Of a DNA stretch of 23,309 bases, positions 1 through 7,649 are shown in pieces. Position numbers and translations under genes: made by a program. Within the stretch, counting starts at the first letter, position 1, and the number at the start of each line of letters is the position of its first letter. Under the pieces are notes generated by a model. It saw nothing but the letters and a program-made list of their open reading frames with translations, ran no database searches and had not been told where the DNA came from. Origin of the DNA: Chloroflexota bacterium (GTDB taxonomy: Bacteria > Chloroflexota > Anaerolineae > UBA3071). Where the stretch lies: positions 1-23,309 of the forward strand of contig JACNHM010000328.1 of assembly GCA_014383605.1 (NCBI GenBank), read 5' to 3'.

Positions 1-19
1 CGCAGATTTCCTCTCTTGT

Positions 20-102
20 GGGTAGCAGGCCAACCGCGTTGGCCGTCGAAGTTAAGCAAAGCCGCTTTTCAAAGCCCGCCCAACGCGGTTGGGCTTCTAC
101 CC
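20..102. repeat. MITE-like palindromic element
   Basis: Two arms of about 25 nt (20-44 and 78-102) are inverted copies of each other with three mismatches. Each contains the core CCAACCGCGTTGG, which is itself nearly palindromic, and each ends outward in GGGTAG/CTACCC. A 33-nt centre separates them. It encodes nothing. The layout is that of a short non-autonomous palindromic element or REP-like repeat lying downstream of the TIR-WD40 gene. No target-site duplication was recognised. Confidence 0.6.
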
Positions 103-148
103 GGGCGGAAAAGTTAGTGACATTGGGCTTTGTTCTCTCAGTGCGGGG

Positions 149-187
149 GCTTCGGCGCGAGCTCAGCCGAGCGGTTCAGCCCCGCAA
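149..187. other. imperfect hairpin downstream of the TIR-WD40 gene
   Basis: GCGGGGGCT and AGCCCCGC can pair across a GC-rich loop that can itself fold. It lies about 60 nt beyond the stop codon of the minus-strand TIR-WD40 gene. There is no T-tract, so it may be a 3' stabilising structure rather than an intrinsic terminator. Nothing else was recognised between 103 and 248. Confidence 0.3.
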
Positions 188-248
188 CCCTCCTCCTGCA
201 TCCGTCAATCTACGGACCCCATCCGTTTTCGTCCTGCGATCCGCGTTC

Positions 249-3200
249 TCACTCCTCGCACTCCAGTTCCTCGTGCAGGAACTGTACCCGCTCCTGGCAG
301 GTGATCTCGCGGGTGACCCGCTGCTGGGCTAGTTCCATCAGATCCTCAATATGGACCGCATAGACCCGGGCCGTGCCGTCATGACCAGCGGTGACTACCC
401 ACCGCCCATCAGGGCTGAAGGCTACATCATCTAACCAATGTGCATGGCCGCGCAGGATGGAGACTTCCCGCCCTGTTGTTGTTTCCCATACGCGTGCTGT
501 ACCATCTGCTGGATGCCCAGTTACCACCAATCGCTCGTCAGGGCTGAAGGCCATTTGCCCACCTGGTAGGGTAGCGACTTCCGCCCAGGTCCCTACTTTC
601 CATATCTTCACTACTCTGGAGGCCACTGTTGCCACCCAATGCCCACCAGGACTGAAAGCCGCCCAGATACCTTGGCGGAATCGCGTCCTGTTCTCCGGCA
701 GGACAGCCACTTCTTGTCCAGTCACCGTCTCCCATATCCGGGCTGTACCGTCTACGCTTGTCGTCATGATGTAGCGTCCGTCTGGGCTGAAGGTCCCCTG
801 AGTTGGTGCCCACTCATGGCCGTGCAAGAAAGCAACTTGGCGTGTTGCGGTCACGTCCCATACGCTGTCCTCCAGTGCTATCCAGCGCCCATTGGGGCTG
901 AAGGTCACATACGCCGCCCCAGCCGGATTATGCAGGGTGGCAATCTCTCGTCCTGTGGTTGTCTCCCACACTCTCGCTGTACCCCCACTCGCTGTCGCCA
1001 CCCAGAGCCCATCGGGACTGAAGGTCAGATCCCAGACTATATCTTTGTGTCCATCCAGGAAAGCAACTGGTTTCCACGTGCTCGTCTCCCAGATACAGGG
1101 TACATTGTCATCGCCCAGTGTGGCTAACCAGCGACCATCTGGGCTGAATGTTGCTCGGCGAGGCAGATCATCGTACGGATACGACAAGACAACCTCTTTC
1201 AGTCCAACGAGGTCCCACACGCGGATTGAGGGTGCCCCACCCTCGGTAATCAACCACCGTCCGTCAACACTCAAGACTATTGACGGTAAACCTTCATGCA
1301 GAAAGGTGGCAAGCAGTTCCCCTGTGGCTGCATCCCACACCCTCGCGTTGTCGAAGCTGGCTGTCACAATCAAATGCCCATCCGGGCTGAATCTCGCCCA
1401 GTTGACTTCACTTTCGTGCCCCCGCAGAACAGCCACCTCTCCTTGCGGGACTGCCTGCCATATCCGTGCTGTACCATCCCAACTGCCTGTTAATATCCAA
1501 CGCCCGTCAGCGCTGAATGAGATTGTAGTGATGTCAGCCTGGTGCCCGCGAAGTGTTGCTGTCCATTTTTGCGTGGACATGTCAATCAACTTGATGCTGT
1601 TGACATCGCTCCCCCAGTCACTGCTGACTGCCAGCCATTGCCCATCGGGGCTAAAGGCCGCCAGAGGAAGGGAGGAGGAATGGCGACGGCAGAGAATCGC
1701 TGCTTGCTCCCCAGTAGCTGCCTTCCAGAGGCGAGCTGTGCCGTCGTCCTGACCAACAGTGACCACCCACTCTCCATCCGGGCTGAAGATTGCTGATCGA
1801 AGAGACCAAGATGGTTCATGACCGGCCACGGCTGCTACTTGTTCTCCGGTTGCTGCCTTCCACACCCGCGCGCCAGTGTCTGAGGACACTGCCAGCACCC
1901 ACTGTCCATCGTTGCTGAAAGTTGCTGGCTGATAGATTGACTCTTCATACCCGTGTAGGACAGCCACCTCTTTTCCAGTGTTTGCCTCCCACACCCGTGC
2001 CGTGTCATCCGAACCCTCTGTCAATATCCAGTGGCCATCGGGACTGAATATTGCCCGATCAACCCTCCCCAGGGATCCCTGAAGGACAGCTAGCTGTTGT
2101 CCAGAACTTGTCTCCCACAAACGGGCCGTTGCATCATCACTTGCAGTTACTATCCAACGCCCATCAGGGCTGAAGGCTGTTCTGTTCACTCGATCCTTGT
2201 GCCCATGGAGAGTGGTAATCTGTTGACCATTAGATGTCTGCCATAATTGTACAACATCTTTCCAATTGTCATCCCTGTGCGTTGTTAGAATCCAACGACC
2301 GTCAGGAGAGAAGATGGCTTCGCTAACTCTCTCAGCCCCATGAGATAGAACCGCAATCTGACCGCCCGTGTGAGTCTCCCATAGCTGAGCTGTGCCAGAG
2401 ACGTCCACCGTTACCAAGCGTTGGCCATCAGCGTTAAAGGCGGCCGAGCGGATAGGACCGTCCCGTCCGTACAGGACTGCTATCATTCTTCCTGTGGTCG
2501 TTTCCCATATCCGTGCGGGGCCGTATACACTCACTCCCATAAAGCCGGATAGATTCACTGTCACCACCCATTTTCCATCAGGGCTAAAAGAAGCGCTGTA
2601 CGCCGCCCCCTCGTGCCCCCATAGGATTGTCCGGATATGAGAGTGCTGTAGGGATTGGCGCAGGGCATCCTCTGCTTCAAAGGTGTGGGCTGCTCGTACT
2701 GCTTCCATGGCCAACAGGAGACCGCGCTCAGGATCTGTCTCCAATTGACTCATCGCCGCTGCAGCCAATTCCCGCGAGGTAGCAATGCTCGCCTCAGCCT
2801 CTGCTGTAGCCTGAGCCACCAGTTCATTGGCCTCGGCAGTTGCCTTGGCAGCCGCCTCATCAATGGCCCTACTTTCGGCGACTCGGGCAGCATCCCGTTG
2901 AGTAGTAGCCTCTCGACGCTGCCACCAGGCTGTCAGAGCCAGCAGGACGGCCACTGCCAAGCCTATAGCCAGTCCCATGATGATCCGCCGCCGCAGCCGC
3001 TCCCGTGCCGCCCGCTGCCGCTCTTCCAGATCAGTACTGGCCTGCAAAAATTCTCGCGCCAGCGGCGTCATCTCCGCCGGATGCTGGCTGACCCACTGCT
3101 GGGCGTGCAGTAACTCATCGCCCCGGTAGAGCAGGCTCTCGTCCTGTCGTTTGGTCTGCTCCCACCGCCGGGCGTCGCGTCGGATCAGGTATGAAAGCCT

Positions 3201-3653
3201 GGGCCGGCCATCCGGATAGGGCACTTCGCCTCGGATCGCAGTGATCAGCCGCGCCAGTGCATCGGCGTCGTTCAGCCCGCCGCGGAAGTCAACCCACTGT
3301 GTTTCTGCAAAGAAGTCAGGTAAAACGTCCGTATCTTCCTCTCGGGCTCCTGGCAGGAAAACGGGGATGACACGGAGAGAAGGATGCGCTTTCTGGCGTG
3401 CCAGGGCTGCCTGTGTCTCTCGCAGGTGATACTCGCCCCAGCCGTGTTCGCCGAGAACGACAGCGCACGTCTGACAGGAACCGAGAGCTCGCTCTATCTC
3501 GATCTCCCACTGAGCGCCACCGGGGATGTGCCAGGCATCGAGCCACGGGTTCAGCCCCGCCTCGTCTTGCAACCGCAGCGCCAACTCCTCCACCAAAGGC
3601 TTGTCATCACTGTTGTGGCTGAGAAACACGTCGTAGCGCTTCTCTTCTGTCAC
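249..3653 (-). CDS. membrane-anchored TIR domain protein with WD40 repeats
   Basis: 1134 aa. Residues about 6-140 form a TIR domain opening with YDVFLSHNSDDK. Glu79 in GEYHLRET sits where the catalytic Glu of NAD-cleaving TIRs is usually found (position assigned by eye). A charged linker leads to one strong membrane segment (about 224-243). Then comes an Ala/Glu-rich probable coiled coil (250-305), a DPERGLLLAMEAV segment typical of effector-WD40 proteins, and about 18 WD40 units with FSPDGRW and TARxWETxTG signatures (340-1120), enough for more than two propellers. The start is GTG at 3653 with GGAG upstream. It follows the DUF4062-NTPase gene by 55 nt on the same strand, suggesting one operon. 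By family knowledge, TIR would hydrolyse NAD or signal through it and WD40 would sense a ligand or partner. A role in antiviral defence is inference; signalling or regulated cell death is an alternative. Confidence 0.88.
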   Translation of the reverse strand: MTEEKRYDVFLSHNSDDKPLVEELALRLQDEAGLNPWLDAWHIPGGAQWEIEIERALGSCQTCAVVLGEHGWGEYHLRETQAALARQKAHPSLRVIPVFLPGAREEDTDVLPDFFAETQWVDFRGGLNDADALARLITAIRGEVPYPDGRPRLSYLIRRDARRWEQTKRQDESLLYRGDELLHAQQWVSQHPAEMTPLAREFLQASTDLEERQRAARERLRRRIIMGLAIGLAVAVLLALTAWWQRREATTQRDAARVAESRAIDEAAAKATAEANELVAQATAEAEASIATSRELAAAAMSQLETDPERGLLLAMEAVRAAHTFEAEDALRQSLQHSHIRTILWGHEGAAYSASFSPDGKWVVTVNLSGFMGVSVYGPARIWETTTGRMIAVLYGRDGPIRSAAFNADGQRLVTVDVSGTAQLWETHTGGQIAVLSHGAERVSEAIFSPDGRWILTTHRDDNWKDVVQLWQTSNGQQITTLHGHKDRVNRTAFSPDGRWIVTASDDATARLWETSSGQQLAVLQGSLGRVDRAIFSPDGHWILTEGSDDTARVWEANTGKEVAVLHGYEESIYQPATFSNDGQWVLAVSSDTGARVWKAATGEQVAAVAGHEPSWSLRSAIFSPDGEWVVTVGQDDGTARLWKAATGEQAAILCRRHSSSLPLAAFSPDGQWLAVSSDWGSDVNSIKLIDMSTQKWTATLRGHQADITTISFSADGRWILTGSWDGTARIWQAVPQGEVAVLRGHESEVNWARFSPDGHLIVTASFDNARVWDAATGELLATFLHEGLPSIVLSVDGRWLITEGGAPSIRVWDLVGLKEVVLSYPYDDLPRRATFSPDGRWLATLGDDNVPCIWETSTWKPVAFLDGHKDIVWDLTFSPDGLWVATASGGTARVWETTTGREIATLHNPAGAAYVTFSPNGRWIALEDSVWDVTATRQVAFLHGHEWAPTQGTFSPDGRYIMTTSVDGTARIWETVTGQEVAVLPENRTRFRQGIWAAFSPGGHWVATVASRVVKIWKVGTWAEVATLPGGQMAFSPDERLVVTGHPADGTARVWETTTGREVSILRGHAHWLDDVAFSPDGRWVVTAGHDGTARVYAVHIEDLMELAQQRVTREITCQERVQFLHEELECEE

Positions 3654-3708
3654 CGTGCATGCTCCGTTCCTTCCAATCGAACAGGCTCAACTAGCCCTGC
3701 TAGCGTAT

Positions 3709-6700
3709 TCACCAACTCCGCCTCTCCAATTCCTCTTCGGCTTCCTCGCGTTCGATCGTGCGTTGCAGTGCTCTGACCACCCGACCCGCAAAACGACGTA
3801 CACGTAGTTCCTCATCATCATCTAACCAAGGAGACACTTCTTCGAGCCGTTGCCTGAAGAAGTTGGACATCCCGCCCGAGATCACACCTGGTGTGCTATG
3901 GATGACGGCGTCTATCTCGCCAAGTATCTTTTCATCATCCGTGCGCCGGATGATCTCTCGACACAAGTTGTAGAACGAGAAGCCAGTATTGAACTCCTGC
4001 AGAATGCTGGCCACCGCCCACAACTTCTGGTGATCATCTGATTCGACCCACTCCATAAGCACACGATAAAGTGAATCGTCTAAACCGCCAGAAATTTCCT
4101 TCAGCACGCGTGGGGTCTCGAGGCGAAACCACAAATCATCGCGCAACATCCAATCGCACACGCGATGCAGCACATCAAGGTATTGCGAACTGGAGCGAAT
4201 TGAACCCACAGCACGAGAGAACTGGAACGAAACCGCATCATAACGCTTGTCCTGTGCCCAGCGTTCCGAGATAGCACTAATGCGGTGCTCTATGAAGTCA
4301 ATAACATACATTGGCGAGATCTGGGCCATTCTGTCGAGGCATTCCTCAACGTGAAAATCTAGCGAGGGAAGCCGTTCAAAGTTCTGGACGATGTCCAGAT
4401 AGTCGTGAGGGTTGGCGAACTCAATGGCCCAGCCATCTCTGGCTTCGTTGGGCCATCCCAGGACCTGAGCAACATGATGCAGGATGCCCTCATCACCTCG
4501 CGCAGCTATGACTTTCAGCAATTCCACAGCCCAGTCGGGTTTGTGAGAAGCAAACTGCCGGGTCAGCCAGATGATCTCATGGTCAACTGGCAGCGAGTTA
4601 CGCATCGTCAATTGGCGTAGAATATTCCATTCCCTGGCCTGGAGTGTTTCCCAGTCCACAAAACGGTAGCTGTGCGCGACCGCAAGCCAGAGAACTGGAT
4701 CACTCGTAGCAATCCAGCCCTCAACATAGGCCATAGCGACATCGGGGGCGCTACGACGCAACCCGGCAATCACATAGCTGAGGTGGTGTTTGAGAGCCAG
4801 GTTTTCAGCGAGGGAGCGTTCTACTAGTTGGCAAGCCAGATCAGGGTGCTGCTCCCCTAGCTTCGTGAGCAGTTTATTGAGCCAAGATGTTCCGGTTTCG
4901 CCAGCTTCGCGTGCTTGGGCAGCAACTATCTCCAGGTCATGGAGAGCTTTGTCGAAAGTCTCCTCGGATAGGCCATCGAGATAGCAATCTGCCGCTTCTT
5001 GTCGCCTCTGCTCGCTCTTCTCCCAGTCCGGCTCTTCGTCTTCCAATCTGTCCCATCCAACCAGCACGCGATAAAGTTGATAGAGATCATGATCCTGGAG
5101 TTGTGCCCTCAGGCGATCGAGCTCCTGAGCTTCATATCCTCGCCAGTGCCTCGCCCGCCAGAGCCACCTTGACACGGCGTCCAGGACAGGCAGTTTTGCG
5201 GCAGGAACCACAAACTCCGAGAAAAAGCAAGCCGTGCTCAGGCAGTCAGGTTCTAACCATATACGCGTTTCTTCGGGAACCGCCACACCAGGGAAGTGCG
5301 ACACAACGCCCTCCAGGACGTTGATGACCTTCAGTCGCTCAGAGACAGTGCTGGCTTGCTGATACGCCTCATAGAGGCTCTGCAGAGCTTGCTTTCGAAT
5401 ACGTCGCAATGGCTCAGTGGGGTGAAGCATACTACTGCGAAAGGTGACTTTGGAGGGCTCGATGGGGTCCGTCTCAGCGCTGTGGAATTGCATACTCAGC
5501 ATGGGCTTAACGAGCGCCAATACGAGATCGAGATTGCCAGCAAAGTCCTGAGCCAGCCAATCCGTGAGCATTGCAAGCATGGCCAGTTGCACGGCATAAG
5601 GCTTGCGCGGCTTGAACTCAGCGATCTCAACTAGCGCCCGGCGTGCTTTCTCGTGCACCCGATCATAGTCCGCAGAGCCAGACTGGTATCTGGCAATCTT
5701 GTAAAGGTAGTTGGCAGCATCCTGCAGGCCGCCTCGATAGATCGTGCGGCTTACGAGGTCCACAGCCTTGTCCAGAACCATCTCATGGTCAATAGCATAA
5801 GCACCCCAACGGTGATCACGAAGGGCCTCAGGTGGCAGCTCTGGTCCATCAACGATACGGGCGACGATGGCCATCGTATCGTTCGGACGTAGATAAGCAA
5901 CATCTTGCAGCCAGTTGAGCACGGTGAGGCGAGCAATGTTACCTCCACCATCAACCACGCGGAATAGTTCGTCCAGCTTGTGGCCTAACAACAGGCCGGC
6001 TTCCCGTGATTCCCCCTTGACTTCTGCTTCAGCCAGATTGGTCAGGATCTCCTTGGGCTTCAGATCCAGGAAGGGCTCCACAACTTGTGTCTGGAAATCT
6101 GTCCGTCTTGTCCCGGGTTCAAAGAAGTGACTGACAAGGATGTGGTCAGCCAACACCTCGGAGGCAATTTTCAGGGTCATCCAGTAGCGTTCAACCAGGC
6201 CTGCTTGCTGCAAGCGGGCAACAATGCGCTCTTCTTCAATCTGTGAAATGCCTACAACCTGCTGGACTCGATGACGCAACGTCTCGTTGCTCAGATCGAG
6301 TGTGCCCAGTGCAGCTAACACATCGAGATAAGCGATGTAGTGGTCACTGTAGCCAGCTTCTGCCAGGTCGTAAACTAACTCGTCAAGATAACGAGTGAGC
6401 ACCTCATCCCGCGTGAGGCCGGTCACGCTGGCGCCACGCTGGACCAGCTTCGCACCAATCTGGGCAATGAGAGGGTTGCCTTCGGCCACGACAATGAGCG
6501 CTCGGCGAGCATCTTCATCCGCAATCTCACAAGGGGGATTCCGCAAGAGACCGTCTATATCGGCATTCGTGAGAGGGCTGAGCTCGATTTCGGCGATTTG
6601 GTCGCCAGGTACTTGGGGGAAACGAAAGGCAACTGACTCGCTGAACACGCTCCGCGTTGCCAATACAAGCTTGACTTTGCCAGCAAAGTCGGGGTTCACG

Positions 6701-7533
6701 AGTAACTCGCGCAAGTGGGGTAATGGAGCAAAGCGATGGGCATCGTCCACGACAATGATGTGCCGGTTCTGGCAATCCAGTGCAGCCAAGTCGCGCTCGA
6801 TGGTTTCCGCTTCTGTGCGTGTATACCAGAGTTGGGTATCCTCCGATACAGCTTCTGGCAAAGCCAGTAACAACCGAGTCTTGCCAACGCCACCAGGACC
6901 GTGTAGAATGATGATGCGTGAGGGAGTTGCCAACAACAGTGTTGCCAGTTGCTCAGACACCTGCTCGCGCCCCACCATTGCTCGCGCGTGACTGCCAAGG
7001 GCTGCTTGTTCGGCTCTGGCTGCGAATTCCTCTGCAGTGAGTAAGGCAGGGAGAAAGCCTGGAACCAACTGCCCGTGCTCCTCTAGCCAGCGTCCCAACC
7101 GACTTGCGACTTTGGCTGTAAGGTTGTCTGGTGTGGTGAATGTATCTCGCCCCACCACCTTGTCCAGTCGGGCCTTGAAGGCGGCCAGCTTTGACTTGCC
7201 TGGCTCATTCTCTATCATCTTGGGCGGCCAGGGGTGGTTGTCGTCCACAATGTAACAAAAGCAGTGTTTGTCCAATTCCTGTGCTAGGTCAAACTCCTGC
7301 TCGGTGATGGACTTCTCATCGTCTTCCGGGATGAAACCGTAGCGGTGGGCGTAGATGCCAATGAACAGGCCACAGTCGCGAATCTTGTCAGCACACACCT
7401 GCTTGGGCTCATCCGGATCAGCGCCAAAGAACTCCATCGCTATCGGTTGGAGATTGAGCCGGAGCAGGATATCAATCACCGCCTGACGGTGTTCGACCAA
7501 GTCACGGTAGGTAGAGCTAATGAAGACCTTCAT
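3709..7533 (-). CDS. DUF4062-STAND NTPase with helical C-terminal repeats (NLR-like)
   Basis: 1274 aa. The N-terminus is a DUF4062 domain (MKVFISSTYRDLVEHR through YGFIP and SITEQEFDLA, residues 1-90). A linker to about 185 precedes a P-loop NTPase: Walker A GPGGVGKT (212-219), Walker B HIIVVDDAH (258-266) and a sensor-like LVLATRS (289-295). A helical or winged-helix-like segment follows, then some 800 residues of predominantly helical sequence suggestive of TPR/HEAT-like repeats, the usual sensor part of STAND proteins. The ATG at 7533 has GAGGGAG upstream. No transmembrane segment is evident. DNA is visibly less GC-rich than the nad and galK regions, which hints at transfer. It is first in a probable operon with the TIR-WD40 gene. 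No strong promoter was recognised in the 116 bp upstream. Ligand-gated oligomerisation is expected from the family; function here is unproven. Confidence 0.88.
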   Translation of the reverse strand: MKVFISSTYRDLVEHRQAVIDILLRLNLQPIAMEFFGADPDEPKQVCADKIRDCGLFIGIYAHRYGFIPEDDEKSITEQEFDLAQELDKHCFCYIVDDNHPWPPKMIENEPGKSKLAAFKARLDKVVGRDTFTTPDNLTAKVASRLGRWLEEHGQLVPGFLPALLTAEEFAARAEQAALGSHARAMVGREQVSEQLATLLLATPSRIIILHGPGGVGKTRLLLALPEAVSEDTQLWYTRTEAETIERDLAALDCQNRHIIVVDDAHRFAPLPHLRELLVNPDFAGKVKLVLATRSVFSESVAFRFPQVPGDQIAEIELSPLTNADIDGLLRNPPCEIADEDARRALIVVAEGNPLIAQIGAKLVQRGASVTGLTRDEVLTRYLDELVYDLAEAGYSDHYIAYLDVLAALGTLDLSNETLRHRVQQVVGISQIEEERIVARLQQAGLVERYWMTLKIASEVLADHILVSHFFEPGTRRTDFQTQVVEPFLDLKPKEILTNLAEAEVKGESREAGLLLGHKLDELFRVVDGGGNIARLTVLNWLQDVAYLRPNDTMAIVARIVDGPELPPEALRDHRWGAYAIDHEMVLDKAVDLVSRTIYRGGLQDAANYLYKIARYQSGSADYDRVHEKARRALVEIAEFKPRKPYAVQLAMLAMLTDWLAQDFAGNLDLVLALVKPMLSMQFHSAETDPIEPSKVTFRSSMLHPTEPLRRIRKQALQSLYEAYQQASTVSERLKVINVLEGVVSHFPGVAVPEETRIWLEPDCLSTACFFSEFVVPAAKLPVLDAVSRWLWRARHWRGYEAQELDRLRAQLQDHDLYQLYRVLVGWDRLEDEEPDWEKSEQRRQEAADCYLDGLSEETFDKALHDLEIVAAQAREAGETGTSWLNKLLTKLGEQHPDLACQLVERSLAENLALKHHLSYVIAGLRRSAPDVAMAYVEGWIATSDPVLWLAVAHSYRFVDWETLQAREWNILRQLTMRNSLPVDHEIIWLTRQFASHKPDWAVELLKVIAARGDEGILHHVAQVLGWPNEARDGWAIEFANPHDYLDIVQNFERLPSLDFHVEECLDRMAQISPMYVIDFIEHRISAISERWAQDKRYDAVSFQFSRAVGSIRSSSQYLDVLHRVCDWMLRDDLWFRLETPRVLKEISGGLDDSLYRVLMEWVESDDHQKLWAVASILQEFNTGFSFYNLCREIIRRTDDEKILGEIDAVIHSTPGVISGGMSNFFRQRLEEVSPWLDDDEELRVRRFAGRVVRALQRTIEREEAEEELERRSW

Positions 7534-7649
7534 CGGACTCCCTCAATTCTCCGGCCCCCGCAAATTCGGGCAGATGGGACGGCAGGCCAAGGGACAGGAG
7601 GTCATGAAATCGCGGGCTCCTGTTGCATCTCGCAAGGCCGCTCTACCCC
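7534..7649. other. gap between chelatase and DUF4062-NTPase genes
   Basis: 116 bp between two genes on the same strand. It holds a 7-bp inverted repeat (ACAGGAG 7594-7600, CTCCTGT 7617-7623) with a 16-nt loop and no T-tract. No convincing -35/-10 pair for the downstream defence-like genes was found on the minus strand. Confidence 0.35.

Noticed and set aside
7594..7623. Terminator between the chelatase and DUF4062-NTPase genes
   Set aside because: The 7-bp stem has a 16-nt loop and no T-tract; too weak to call.
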